The notes: generated by a model not told the origin, from the sequence alone. A DNA stretch of 64,000 nt from Clostridia bacterium (GCA_017520705.1 JAFXFF010000039.1:31667-95666), one strand, 5' to 3'; counted from the stretch's first letter, positions 16,996 to 25,698 are shown. Translations and numbers: made by a program.

Positions 16996-17522
16996 ACAAG
17001 CGCAAATTACTCCCCCTTTTGATCGCGGCCTGTCTGCTGTTGGTCACCCTGTGCGGTGGCGTGCTGGCGTATATGTTCCGCCGCACCGAACAGAAGAAGA
17101 ACACCTTCACCCCCGCAGTGGTGGATTGCGTAGTTGATGAGGCATTTGATGGCGCGAAGAAAACGGCCATCGCCGTAACCAATACCGGCAACATTGACGC
17201 GTATCTGCGTGTCCGTCTGGTCACCTATTGGGTGGACGCGGCCGGCAATATCGCCCCCAAGCCGTCAGCACAGATTCTCCTGACGCTACCTGAGGGTTGG
17301 ATTGCCGGCTCCGATAACACCTACTACTATACTAAGGCGGTGACGCCCGCCGACAGCACCACGGATCTGCTTGGAGATATCGACCTCCCGCTGGCGCAGG
17401 ACGGCGATTACCATCAGGTGATTGAGGTGTTCGCCGAGGCCATTCAGAGCCAACCCGCTCAAGCCGTAACGGATAGTTGGGGTGTCACCCTGACGGGTGG
17501 TATCATCTCCGCTGCCCCCTAA
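16992..17522 (+). CDS. Small TasA-like SipW-dependent secreted protein
   Basis: GTG start overlapping the stop of the giant gene. The hydrophobic N-terminus ends in GGVLAYMFRRTEQKKNTF, followed by a domain with ITVTNTGNI-like wording (AIAVTNTGNIDAYLRVRLV), which is diagnostic of SipW-associated fibre proteins. It has 176 residues, as expected. As last gene of the operon it may cap or anchor the giant protein. Confidence 0.75.
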   Translation: MNKRKLLPLLIAACLLLVTLCGGVLAYMFRRTEQKKNTFTPAVVDCVVDEAFDGAKKTAIAVTNTGNIDAYLRVRLVTYWVDAAGNIAPKPSAQILLTLPEGWIAGSDNTYYYTKAVTPADSTTDLLGDIDLPLAQDGDYHQVIEVFAEAIQSQPAQAVTDSWGVTLTGGIISAAP

Positions 17523-17529
17523 ATCGTAT

Positions 17530-17570
17530 AAAAACAGCCGCTACCCGATGGGTAGCGGCTGTTTCGTTTA
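17530..17570 (+). terminator. Terminator of the secreted-fibre operon
   Basis: Perfect stem ACAGCCGCTACCC/GGGTAGCGGCTGT with a short loop, then TTTCGTTT, eight bases after the last stop codon. Confidence 0.88.
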
Positions 17571-17593
17571 ACCCGTAAGGCAAGCCACCATCT

Positions 17594-18403
17594 TCAGCAC
17601 TCACGTAGCAAACTCTCAATTTCATCACGTTGCTGCAAATCGTAAATAGTGGATTTAAACCACCTGTTTTCCACAAAATCCTCCTCAAAAGCATCCATCA
17701 CCTTTAAGGCAATCTTAAACTGCGCAGTAGCCTTTGCGGTCTCGCCGTTATCTTTCAAATATTTCCCTACAATCAAAAGCATATCTACCAAAGACTCCGC
17801 AGCAAGATTTTTCTGCTTTTGCGCCGCTTCATAGGAAACCTCGCCTTCCATCAGCGAAGCCATTAACCCCAATTTGGAGAAGTACACTTCAGGAATACGC
17901 TCCAGTGTTTCCCTTACCAAATCGTATTGTCCATTTTTCTTGTAACACAAGGCAAGCATGCGACAAACATCATACTTAATCGCATCATCGCGAGTAGATT
18001 CTATCAAGGACTTGCAAAGCGTGATGACCTCTTCCGTTCTTGTGCGGTAGTCCATCGTGTACAAAAGATTGTTGAGAATACGGTCATTACCGGGATATCT
18101 CTGCAACCCTTCTCGCAGAATCTTTTCTGCCTTTGTCGCATCGGTATCACGGCAAAGATACGCCTCACAACAAATGGCATCAATCTGCTGTTCCATTTCA
18201 AATAAATTGAAATCGAACAGTTCATCGGTAGACACACCAAAGAAAGAGGCAATAGCCGGAATCAGCGTCACATCCGGCATCGTTGTGCCGCTCTCCCATT
18301 TGGAAACCGCCTGAAAAGATACACCGAGATAATTTGCCAGCACTTCCTGCGATAAGTTCCTCTGTTTTCTCAAAAATTTGATTTTTTCTCCGAGTTTCAT
18401 CAT
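17594..18403 (-). CDS. XRE-family regulator with TPR-like C-terminal domain
   Basis: Residues 1-65 form a Cro/CI helix-turn-helix (LSQEVLANYLGVSFQAVSKW). The remaining 200 residues are all helical, with spaced small/large patterns suggesting tetratricopeptide repeats, as in peptide-sensing XRE regulators. The start is the ATG at 18403 after GGAGGG; an ATG three bases on is an alternative. It lies convergent with the fibre operon and is a candidate regulator of it, though nothing in the sequence proves that. A second protein of the same design is at 56308-57393. Confidence 0.85.
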   Translation of the reverse strand: MMKLGEKIKFLRKQRNLSQEVLANYLGVSFQAVSKWESGTTMPDVTLIPAIASFFGVSTDELFDFNLFEMEQQIDAICCEAYLCRDTDATKAEKILREGLQRYPGNDRILNNLLYTMDYRTRTEEVITLCKSLIESTRDDAIKYDVCRMLALCYKKNGQYDLVRETLERIPEVYFSKLGLMASLMEGEVSYEAAQKQKNLAAESLVDMLLIVGKYLKDNGETAKATAQFKIALKVMDAFEEDFVENRWFKSTIYDLQQRDEIESLLREC

Positions 18404-18530
18404 TTGTTTTCCCTCCAAACAAGTATTCGGAACAGCGCTGATCCTGTTATCATTATACGACGACGGTACACAAATACAATAACCCAGTTTGAGAGAATTT
18501 TTCTAATGTTGGTTGAATTTACACATATAA

Positions 18531-18574
18531 AATAACAGCACCATCGTAAATTCAATGGTGCTGTCGTATTTTGC
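18531..18574 (-). terminator. Terminator of the 18576-19010 gene
   Basis: Read on the reverse strand, GACAGCACCATTG pairs with CGATGGTGCTGTT and a T-rich stretch follows. Confidence 0.8.
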
Positions 18575-18575
18575 T

Positions 18576-19010
18576 TTACAAATAATCCCGCATTTGTTTG
18601 CTGAGTTTTTCTTCCAGTTTAATCAGGCGCTTGCAGATGTCCTTGGACACCTCGTCGGCGGCGGCATACTGATTAAGATAGCGGCTAAGGGATTTGACCC
18701 CCATATCGCACCCGCTCACCATCAGGTCGGCGATGGTGGCGTCGGATTCGTCCATCGCCATCTTCATATTGGTCTTCATCCAGGACATACCCTTAGCAAT
18801 CGGGTTGGGATCCTTGCCGTCGTCCCGGTATTTCTCCAGCAGTGCCTGCACCTCAGCGTCCAGCTCCTGGTGCTCCTTTTTACACTGGGAGAGGAACTGA
18901 CGCATTTTCTCCGATTTCACTCGATTGAGCACGTCGTCGATGGAATCCACCCCCATCTGAATACCGGCGTCACACTCTCTGAGCAGCTTAATGGTATCTT
19001 GTTCGATCAT
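18576..19010 (-). CDS. Helical protein, possibly ferritin-like (144 aa)
   Basis: The start follows AAAGGAG with eight bases of spacing. The protein is predicted by eye to be four or five long amphipathic helices (KKEHQELDAEVQALLEKY, DEVSKDICKRLIKLEEKL) without signal or membrane segments. This arrangement resembles small four-helix-bundle proteins such as the DUF2383 group, but the metal-ligand pattern of true ferritins is not evident. The function is unknown. It is a single-gene unit with its own terminator. Confidence 0.6.
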   Translation of the reverse strand: MIEQDTIKLLRECDAGIQMGVDSIDDVLNRVKSEKMRQFLSQCKKEHQELDAEVQALLEKYRDDGKDPNPIAKGMSWMKTNMKMAMDESDATIADLMVSGCDMGVKSLSRYLNQYAAADEVSKDICKRLIKLEEKLSKQMRDYL

Positions 19011-19050
19011 ACGATCACTCCTTTCGGTGGTAGTATGCCCGAAAACGAGA

Positions 19051-19078
19051 AAAATCCCCGAGGCGACCTCGGGGATTT
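19051..19078 (-). terminator. Terminator of the SDR gene
   Basis: Reverse-strand stem AAATCCCCGAGG/CCTCGGGGATTT with a short loop, then TTTCTCG, directly after the stop codon at 19081. Confidence 0.8.
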
Positions 19079-19080
19079 CG

Positions 19081-19947
19081 TTAATATTTCAGCCTATTCA
19101 CAGCATCATAGGCAAGCCTGGCTTCATCGCAGGTAAAGGTGTGTAGGTTTCGCTTACGAGGGAGTCCCCACACGTCAAACAGGCGTGGACCGATCCACTG
19201 ACCGTAGGCGGTGGGCTCAAACACACCGCGAAGCACCGACAGCGCCGCACGACGAGGGGGCATAAAGATCACCTTCATGGGGTGCTTGATGATACAAAAC
19301 AGCCATTTGGGGTAATGAGCGGTGATATTGGTGAAGGTAATGCCCGGGTGCACCACTGACAAGGTGACCCCCTTTACGTCCTCAAACCGCTCATACAGCG
19401 CCAGCATCAGGTGGCGCTTAGCGTTGCCGTACACCTTAGAGGCGGCGGTGCGGGTGGCGAAATCGGTATCGGCAGGGTCGATCTTGGAATAATTGTGGGC
19501 GATGCTGCCCACGCACACCACGCGACCGTCCACCGCCGCCATAGAGGGCAGCAATCGCTCGGTGAGCACGTAGGGCGATAGGCAGTTGATCTGAAATACG
19601 TTATCCACCCCCTGCGCCGTGGTGCGGCGAGGGATGGCGTAGGCACCGGCGTTGTGAATCAGCACGTGGGGCGGTGTTTGCGCCAGTATTTCTGCCGCAT
19701 TTTCCACCGAGGCGGCATCCTCTAAATCGAGAGGGACAAAAGTAGCCATCAGGTCGGGGTAATCGGCACGTAAAGCGGCGATGAGCGCCCGGGTTTTCGC
19801 CTCACTGCGGCAGCAGAGCCATAATTGGGCACCCAACCGTGCCAGATGGCGACACAGTTCCTCGCCGATGCCGCCCGTAGCGCCGCATACCGCCACCCGC
19901 TTGCCGCACAGGCTGTGGGTGTGGCGGGCAAACCAACCATCGTACAT
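19081..19947 (-). CDS. Short-chain dehydrogenase/reductase
   Basis: NAD(P)-dependent oxidoreductase with a Rossmann fold. The cofactor loop is GATGGIG, the NAG motif is present in LIHNAGAY, the catalytic serine lies in VCVGSIA and the YxxxK pair in VYGNAK. The 288-residue length and the two long C-terminal helices fit the retinol dehydrogenase/WWOX-like subgroup. The start at 19947 follows GGAGGGGAGTGT. The substrate is unknown. It has its own terminator and a TGCTATAAT-type promoter just upstream. Confidence 0.88.
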   Translation of the reverse strand: MYDGWFARHTHSLCGKRVAVCGATGGIGEELCRHLARLGAQLWLCCRSEAKTRALIAALRADYPDLMATFVPLDLEDAASVENAAEILAQTPPHVLIHNAGAYAIPRRTTAQGVDNVFQINCLSPYVLTERLLPSMAAVDGRVVCVGSIAHNYSKIDPADTDFATRTAASKVYGNAKRHLMLALYERFEDVKGVTLSVVHPGITFTNITAHYPKWLFCIIKHPMKVIFMPPRRAALSVLRGVFEPTAYGQWIGPRLFDVWGLPRKRNLHTFTCDEARLAYDAVNRLKY

Positions 19948-19977
19948 ACACTCCCCTCCTTTTTCGCCATTATAGCA

Positions 19978-20018
19978 CAAAAAGCCGACCTTGTCGATAC
20001 GACAAAGTCGGCTTTTTA
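19978..20018. terminator. Terminator of the GDSL hydrolase operon
   Basis: Stem AAAGCCGAC(CTTGTC)/(GACAA)AGTCGGCTTT flanked by T runs on both strands, just past the stop at 20021. Confidence 0.82.
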
Positions 20019-20020
20019 TC

Positions 20021-20665
20021 TTACTCTAAATACTCAAAAGCCTCCAGCCACGCACGTTTGATCAGCTCGTGACCGGCAGGGGTGGGATGGACACCGTCGA
20101 CAGACCAATGGTCCGCCGGCGCAACCTCGCAGGCGGCGTCGAAGATGGGCTGCAGCTCAATGAGAGGCAGGTGGTATTTCTCCGCTACGTGGCGCACCGC
20201 CTCGGCTTTGGCCGCGACGTCGGCCTTGAAACGCTCCCAGCGGTCGGGCTGCTCCTCGGTGGCCTTGGTGGCCCAGCCCTCCAGCACATAGGGGGCGATC
20301 AACATCAGGCGAATGCCGGGGCAGGCGGTCTGCACCTCCTCGATCATCATCCCATAGATGCGCTCGAACTTTTCGTCCTCCACGCCGTTCTGCCACTCGA
20401 TCTCGTGCCACGCGTCATTGACGCCCACGTAGATGCTGGCGTAGTCCGGTTTGAGATTGATAAAATCCCATTTGATACGGGCGTAAATATCCACAATACG
20501 GTTGCCGCTGACGCCACGATTGAGAAAATCAAAATCGTTGGGGCGGTCGGCACCCAACGAGCCTGCCACACGAGAGGGATAGCCCATTCCTAAGCAGGTG
20601 GGATTGTCACGGTCACGGCCGGCGTCGGTGATGGAATCACCTTGAAACAAAATCAGCTTTTTCAT
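20021..20665 (-). CDS. GDSL/SGNH-family hydrolase, copy 1
   Basis: Cytoplasmic serine esterase of the SGNH type. Block I is FQGDSITDAG (nucleophile Ser), block II NRGVSGN (Gly), block III GVNDAW (Asn) and block V DGVHPT (Asp-His). No signal peptide is present, so an intracellular deacetylation of sugars or acyl groups is likely. It is 214 residues, normal for the family. The next gene upstream is a clear paralogue, two bases away, implying tandem duplication. Last gene of a six-gene reverse-strand operon. Confidence 0.9.
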   Translation of the reverse strand: MKKLILFQGDSITDAGRDRDNPTCLGMGYPSRVAGSLGADRPNDFDFLNRGVSGNRIVDIYARIKWDFINLKPDYASIYVGVNDAWHEIEWQNGVEDEKFERIYGMMIEEVQTACPGIRLMLIAPYVLEGWATKATEEQPDRWERFKADVAAKAEAVRHVAEKYHLPLIELQPIFDAACEVAPADHWSVDGVHPTPAGHELIKRAWLEAFEYLE

Positions 20666-20667
20666 AG

Positions 20668-21402
20668 TTATCTCTCCTTTATTTGCTCAAACGCCTGTAG
20701 CCAAGCACGCTTAATCAGTTCGTGACCGCCGGCGGTGGGATGGGCGCCATCGCCCGTGAAGCAGGCGGCGCCTGCGGCGGCACAGGCGGCCTCATACTCG
20801 GCGGGATCGATCGGAGTGGACATTTTTCGAGCCACGTCCACACGGCAGGCGGCGGCCGCCGCGGCGCAAGCCTCGTCAAAAACCGCCTGCATATCCACAA
20901 AGGGAAGATCGTACTTCTTCGCCAATTCACTCACCACCTCGATACGGGAGGCGATGTGGGCGCGAAACCGATTGAGACGGTCGGGCTGCTCCTCCGTGTT
21001 GCGAGAGAACAGACCTTCCATAATGTACGGCGAAATCAGCATCACCTGCACCTTGGGATAGGTGGCAAAAATTTCTTTCAGCAAATCTTCGTACATCTGC
21101 TCGAACTCGTCGGTGACGATGGGGCGGCCCTGATCCAACTCCGCCCACGCATCGTTGGTGCCGATGAACAGGCTGAGATAGTCGGGCTGCAGGTCCAGCA
21201 GATCCGCCTGACGGCGCTCATAGAGATCCACCAGCAGATTGCCGCCGATACCGCGGTTGACGTACTCGTACTCACCGGGATACTCGGCGGTCAAATGTGC
21301 CGCCACCAGCAGGGGATAACCATAGCCGAGGCTGTAAAAGTCCTCACGGTTACGCCCCGCATCGGTGATGGAATCGCCTTGAAACAAAATACGTTTGGGC
21401 AT
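20668..21402 (-). CDS. GDSL/SGNH-family hydrolase, copy 2
   Basis: Paralogue of the downstream gene with the same blocks (FQGDSITDAG, NRGIGGN, GTNDAW, DGAHPT). The start is the ATG at 21402 after GAGGAGG; the much longer open frame upstream runs through another gene. A 20-residue insertion before the last block (near AACRVDVARKMSTP) distinguishes it from copy 1. The A of its start codon is also the last base of the upstream stop, so translation is coupled. Confidence 0.9.
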   Translation of the reverse strand: MPKRILFQGDSITDAGRNREDFYSLGYGYPLLVAAHLTAEYPGEYEYVNRGIGGNLLVDLYERRQADLLDLQPDYLSLFIGTNDAWAELDQGRPIVTDEFEQMYEDLLKEIFATYPKVQVMLISPYIMEGLFSRNTEEQPDRLNRFRAHIASRIEVVSELAKKYDLPFVDMQAVFDEACAAAAAACRVDVARKMSTPIDPAEYEAACAAAGAACFTGDGAHPTAGGHELIKRAWLQAFEQIKER

Positions 21403-21992
21403 TATGCTACCTCCTCTCGGCGGGAATACACCTTCATTCCGACGCCGTAATCCTGCACCAATATATCCTTGGGCAAACGGGAAAAGCGAACCGTGACGAA
21501 ATAATCGCCTGCGGCGCCGGACAGATTGGTAATCTGCACACAGTACACCACCCAAAACCAGGAGGTGGGTACGAAAAACTGCAGCACCAGCAACACCACG
21601 CCCCACAGCACCACCGGTGCCAGTGCGATGAAAATATAGGCGGTCTTACCGTAATAATCGGCACTGCCGGCAAAGGCATACAGTCCGGTAAAGCCGTATT
21701 TCACCCGCTTGGTGCCGCACAGCTTCATCGCCACACCGTGGATGAGTTCGTGAGCCACCATATACGCCACAATCGCTACCATCAGCACGCCAAAGCGCAG
21801 GAAATAGGCGCCCAAGCCTTGACTCATATCGAACAGCGTATAGATCGGTACGACGAAATGCATCGGCACGGCCAACAACACACCGATGAGGATAGCCAAA
21901 CCGTTGACCAGCAGCGACAATTTCTTGTCCTTTTGCAAATCTACAGAATAGATTTCCCGATAGCCGTCGGGAAGTTGAGAAACGGCTCGCAT
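21402..21992 (-). CDS. DUF3267-type membrane zinc protein
   Basis: Four hydrophobic segments span the chain (around residues 25-50, 63-85, 110-135 and 135-155). The second ends in VAHELIHGVAMK, an HExxH zinc motif as in intramembrane metalloproteases of the DUF3267 group. The 196-residue length is usual. The function of the family is not settled; proteolysis is plausible but unproven. It lies between a cysteine hydrolase and the GDSL pair in one operon. Confidence 0.8.
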   Translation of the reverse strand: MRAVSQLPDGYREIYSVDLQKDKKLSLLVNGLAILIGVLLAVPMHFVVPIYTLFDMSQGLGAYFLRFGVLMVAIVAYMVAHELIHGVAMKLCGTKRVKYGFTGLYAFAGSADYYGKTAYIFIALAPVVLWGVVLLVLQFFVPTSWFWVVYCVQITNLSGAAGDYFVTVRFSRLPKDILVQDYGVGMKVYSRREEVA

Positions 21993-22003
21993 AGGAATCC
22001 TCC

Positions 22004-22528
22004 TTATATCACGTCAATCTGGCACATCTTCATAGTGGTGAGAGCGGCGGCGTGGGTCTCGGGGGTGACACCGGCGCACAGAGCCCCCTCCACCGCGATG
22101 GGCACCTCGGGGAAATGGGCCTTTAGCATCAGGGCGTTGGACACCACACAGATGTCGGTGCACAGACCGATGAGGGTGACGTCAAAGTCCCCCTCCCCTG
22201 CTATGGAATGTACCAAGAAAGGCAGATCGGTGGAGCCGAAGGTCGGCTTTTTCACGGCAAGATACTTTTTCTCTGCGAGAGCCTCTGCCACCTGAGTATC
22301 CAGCTGCCAGCCGTCGGTGTCCTCCACACAGTGCACCACGGGCAGCTTTTTGCCCTCGGCGGTATCGAGGTAAGTGCCGGGGTGGGTGTCGTAGGTGACG
22401 ATGATCTCGCCCTCAAAGGCGCGGATGCGGTCGCACACCGCAGGCACAATCGCCACCGCCTCGGGGGTGCCGAGAGCGCCGTCCACGAAATCCTTTTGCA
22501 TATCAACTACAATGAGAAAGTGTTTCAT
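22004..22528 (-). CDS. Isochorismatase-like cysteine hydrolase (nicotinamidase family)
   Basis: The fold is recognisable from VVDMQKDF (catalytic Asp), AVKKPTF (Lys) and GLCTDICVVSNA (nucleophilic Cys after the cis-peptide). YDTHPGTYLDT resembles the metal-ligand loop of nicotinamidases. At 174 residues it is slightly short, as in bacterial PncA-like enzymes. Nicotinamide deamidation in NAD salvage is the best guess, but isochorismate or carbamate substrates remain possible. In operon with the PHP hydrolase upstream. Confidence 0.83.
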   Translation of the reverse strand: MKHFLIVVDMQKDFVDGALGTPEAVAIVPAVCDRIRAFEGEIIVTYDTHPGTYLDTAEGKKLPVVHCVEDTDGWQLDTQVAEALAEKKYLAVKKPTFGSTDLPFLVHSIAGEGDFDVTLIGLCTDICVVSNALMLKAHFPEVPIAVEGALCAGVTPETHAAALTTMKMCQIDVI

Positions 22529-22537
22529 AGTGTCACC

Positions 22538-23809
22538 TCAAACAGCGTAAAATTTCTCTTGGAAGGCGGCGATGGCCGCCTCGGTTTCGGTCAGGGCCGC
22601 CTCGTCGCGGGCAGATAGCGCCGCGGCGTGGGCGGCACACAGGGCGGTATAGGCGGGATAATACTCCGCCATAATGAAACGGGCGTATTTGGCGTAACGG
22701 AAATCGCCCACGCAACGGAAATGCTTGTCGCTTTCGCGGCGTACCGCCACGCTGCGGCCCTCGGAAACGGCAGGCAGCAGGTCGTCGTAGCCGGTGGCGA
22801 AAATCAGAGAAAACTGCTTACTGAAATGGTCGTAGTCGCTCCACAAAACCGTGGTGTGGGCGTCGGAGGAGCCCACAATGGGGATGCGGCATCCCTCAGC
22901 CCGCAGATCGTGGTAAACCAGCTCCAGCAGGTTGTTGCCGTTGCCGGTGTCATCGTTGCCGCCGAAGAGCTCTAAGGCGTCAAAATGGCCGTTTCGGATG
23001 TGATAGCGGCACTCGATGGGTTGGTAGTTGTACTCGCCGTCGGTCTCCCAGAAGGGGTGAGCCAGCACCGCAAAGCCGCCGGCACGGCGAATCTCCTCCG
23101 CAATAAAGATGCGGTAGGCCGCTGCGTAAGGGTCGGGCAGAGTGGAAAAATCCTCCTGTGCCACGATACGCTCAAGCTCCGCCTTGACGTAGTCGGGACG
23201 CTCCTCAAAGAGGGGGGAAACGGGGCGCTTTGCATTGAGGCTGACGATGTGGAAATAACTGCCGCCCTTGGGATGCACCTCTTCACCGCGCATTACGTAA
23301 AAGCGGTCGGTGAGAATGCCCATCTGAGCCTGCAATTCATCCGAGGGATGGTAACGCCCGTGGTCGGTGACGGCGATGAAATCGTAGCCCGCCGCACGGT
23401 AGTTGCAGGCCACCTCGAAAGGCTCGCCCTTGCCGTCGGAGCGGTTGGTGTGCAGGTGGGTGTCGCCCTTATACGGGCGCAGAGCCGCCAGATCGGGGTC
23501 CACGGCGTAAAGATAGGCAGGCCAAGAGATCTCCTCCCCCACCTTCAATTTGACACAGTAGCGCTGCTCCTCAGCAAAATCAAAGTCGGCGCACCACAGG
23601 CCGTCACCGCAGGCGGTGAGCGGCACCCAAAGGTAGCGGTCGGCGTGATGGGACCAGTAGTCGGGGTAATGGGACACACCGTAGACCTCCATCGGGGTCA
23701 GACGTGCCACCACGGGCGCCTCCACCTCGCCCTCCAATCGGAAATACAGGGTCTGTCGGCTGTGAGCCGCCACCACCTTAGGGTAGATTTCGGATACGCA
23801 AAAGCCCAT
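22538..23809 (-). CDS. PHP-domain metallohydrolase (CehA/McbA-like)
   Basis: Residues 1-130 form a beta-rich N-terminal domain. From about 135 a PHP phosphoesterase domain follows, with DTHLHTNRSDG, VTDHGRY, HPFWETDGE and SSDAHT, all metal-binding positions of the family. A helical tail ends the 423-residue chain. The start at 23809 follows AAAGGAGCG; the longer open frame overlaps the channel gene and is rejected. The cytoplasmic substrate is unknown, perhaps a phosphoester. Confidence 0.83.
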   Translation of the reverse strand: MGFCVSEIYPKVVAAHSRQTLYFRLEGEVEAPVVARLTPMEVYGVSHYPDYWSHHADRYLWVPLTACGDGLWCADFDFAEEQRYCVKLKVGEEISWPAYLYAVDPDLAALRPYKGDTHLHTNRSDGKGEPFEVACNYRAAGYDFIAVTDHGRYHPSDELQAQMGILTDRFYVMRGEEVHPKGGSYFHIVSLNAKRPVSPLFEERPDYVKAELERIVAQEDFSTLPDPYAAAYRIFIAEEIRRAGGFAVLAHPFWETDGEYNYQPIECRYHIRNGHFDALELFGGNDDTGNGNNLLELVYHDLRAEGCRIPIVGSSDAHTTVLWSDYDHFSKQFSLIFATGYDDLLPAVSEGRSVAVRRESDKHFRCVGDFRYAKYARFIMAEYYPAYTALCAAHAAALSARDEAALTETEAAIAAFQEKFYAV

Positions 23810-23844
23810 CGTGTTCGCTCCTTTCATCATCGCCGGTCGGCCTC

Positions 23845-24552
23845 TTACTTGTCTATATTCTCCCTCAGTGCGTTCAGGTACTCCGCCGTCACAATACCGG
23901 CAGGGAGCGCCACCACCGCAATGCCGAAGAAGGAGGACAGCATCGCCACGGCACGGCCTGCCGCCGTGACGGGGTAGATATCGCCGTAGCCCACGGTGGT
24001 GAGGGATATGGTGGCCCAATAGATCGCGTCAAAAAAGCTGTCAAAAGAATGGGGCTCCACATTAAATACGATGATGGCGGACAGCAAAACATAGCCCACC
24101 GCCAATCCACCCACCGCCATCAAAGGCTTACGGGAGCGCTTGAGAATGTCCAGAATGGTGCGTGCATTCTTGGAGTAGCGGAAAATGCGGATGATGCGAA
24201 ACACCGGAAACACCTGCGCCAGCGGCAGATCCGCCAGCCAGCCCGTCACCGAGCAGAACAAGGCCAGCACCGACAGCAGGTCGATGATCGAAATCAGCCG
24301 CAGGGGATAGCGGGCAAACGCTGTCCAGCGATACTCGCGGAATTTATAGTCCGCCGTACTCCAGCGAAGCAGATAATCCACCGAAAAGATCAGCAGACAC
24401 ACCACCTCGGTGATACGAAACAGCGGCAGATCCTCTTTGAAAGTTAAGGGGATGAGGCTCAACGCGATGGTGGCGATCATCAGAAATTTATACGCCACAC
24501 TGAGGGGGTTGCCCTCGTAAACGTGCACGATTTGATGTATGCGTTTTCTCAT
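23845..24552 (-). CDS. Voltage-gated-type potassium channel
   Basis: Six hydrophobic segments of the Kv topology fit in 235 residues. The fourth carries regularly spaced arginines (VFRIIRIFRYSK) as a voltage sensor, and the pore has the K+ selectivity filter TTVGYGD between the last two segments. A basic linker (LKRSRKPL) joins sensor and pore. The first gene of the reverse-strand operon, behind a TGCTATAAT promoter. The relation to the hydrolases downstream is not obvious. Confidence 0.93.
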   Translation of the reverse strand: MRKRIHQIVHVYEGNPLSVAYKFLMIATIALSLIPLTFKEDLPLFRITEVVCLLIFSVDYLLRWSTADYKFREYRWTAFARYPLRLISIIDLLSVLALFCSVTGWLADLPLAQVFPVFRIIRIFRYSKNARTILDILKRSRKPLMAVGGLAVGYVLLSAIIVFNVEPHSFDSFFDAIYWATISLTTVGYGDIYPVTAAGRAVAMLSSFFGIAVVALPAGIVTAEYLNALRENIDK

Positions 24553-24610
24553 CGTTTCCCTCCTCTCCTCTATTTATGGCTATTATAGCACCGTCGGGAA
24601 AGAATGGCAA

Positions 24611-24642
24611 GAAAAAAGCACCTCTTGCGAGGTGCTTTTTTG
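24611..24642. terminator. Terminator of the lipoprotein unit
   Basis: AAAAAAGCACCTC-TTGC-GAGGTGCTTTTTT is a nearly perfect palindrome acting on both strands. A close relative lies at 25699-25727. Confidence 0.88.
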
Positions 24643-24650
24643 ATCTCGAT

Positions 24651-25439
24651 TTAGAGCCGCTCGTAAATGGTCACCAACCGCAACGCCCAATCTTTCTGCA
24701 TATCGTATTGATAATCCGCGAACACAGGATGTACGAGGGTGCCGCCGCCATAAATGGTTAGCAACACTTCTTGATAATTCTCACACTGCACCGCATAGTA
24801 CTCTTCCCAGCTTGCCTTCATATTGGAAACAAAGGTATGCAGATCCTCGGAGGTGCCGTAGGTCTCATTGGGTTCCTCCAACTCGTGAGCCATAATCTTT
24901 TGATAATACTCATCCGCGATTTCCGCCCATTTTTCGGCATATTTATTCGAAACGTCAACCATACCTGCGGTGGACTGGTTTTCGGGGTAGGACTGCTCCA
25001 ACATGTAGGCGTTTTCAATCTCGATATTCAGCTTTTCGCGCAGCGAGGCATTGGGGTTCGTGGTAGGGTCGGTGGGATCGAAATACTTCATAATATTGCG
25101 CATCAATTCACCGGTGACAGGGTCTACGGCAGCACCGCCGCACCAAATGCCGTCCTGGAAAAACCGCACAAAGCGCACCTCTCGGCCAGCGGATTCCCAA
25201 TACTCGATCTCTTTCATATCATAGGTAATGCTCTCATCATCAGGCATACCCAAAAGAGGTGCCACAACGGCGGCAAGGGCGTCGTCGGACAAGTACGAGG
25301 ACGCGGTCGTCGTAGTCGTCGTGGTAGTCGTCGTAGTCGTCGTGGCGATGTCTTTGGCAGGCTGTGAAGGTTTCTCGTCGCACCCCACCAAACCGACACA
25401 CAGACACAGACACAGTAAAATCATTCCTACACGCTTCAT
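24651..25439 (-). CDS. Lipoprotein with poly-threonine linker
   Basis: The signal peptide ends in a lipobox GLVGC. A linker of 13 consecutive Thr residues follows (encoded by ACN repeats at about 25290-25345), then an acidic, mostly helical domain of 200 residues. No enzyme motif is seen; a sensor or binding protein on the outer membrane face is possible. It overlaps the small membrane gene upstream by four bases. Confidence 0.7.
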   Translation of the reverse strand: MKRVGMILLCLCLCVGLVGCDEKPSQPAKDIATTTTTTTTTTTTTASSYLSDDALAAVVAPLLGMPDDESITYDMKEIEYWESAGREVRFVRFFQDGIWCGGAAVDPVTGELMRNIMKYFDPTDPTTNPNASLREKLNIEIENAYMLEQSYPENQSTAGMVDVSNKYAEKWAEIADEYYQKIMAHELEEPNETYGTSEDLHTFVSNMKASWEEYYAVQCENYQEVLLTIYGGGTLVHPVFADYQYDMQKDWALRLVTIYERL

Positions 25440-25636
25440 TCCACTTTCTCCTTTCGCTTATTCCAAATCATCTTCACCAAAAGGATGCCATACAGCACCA
25501 AGGAAACGGCACGCAACACGATGCCGCACCACTCAACCGCCTTGGGAACGTTCGTGCACAGGTTCACTAACGACACCACACAGCCAATGAGCAAACAAAC
25601 GGAAGCAGCCAGTTGCATTACGCTCACTTTTTTCAT
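25436..25636 (-). CDS. Small two-helix membrane protein (66 aa)
   Basis: The start at 25636 follows AAAGGAG; the alternative GTG upstream lacks a ribosome site. Two hydrophobic segments (about residues 8-28 and 38-58) and a basic C-terminus are visible. It is translationally coupled to the lipoprotein through ATGA. Unknown function. Confidence 0.65.
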   Translation of the reverse strand: MKKVSVMQLAASVCLLIGCVVSLVNLCTNVPKAVEWCGIVLRAVSLVLYGILLVKMIWNKRKEKVE

Positions 25637-25698
25637 CCTCACCGCTCCTTTCGGTTTTTTATATTTATAGTCTACAACATTAGACACCGTTTGTCAAG

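Noticed and set aside
25290..25345. Microsatellite as a phase-variation switch
   Set aside because: The repeat is a codon multiple, so length changes do not shift the frame; only a linker effect is expected.
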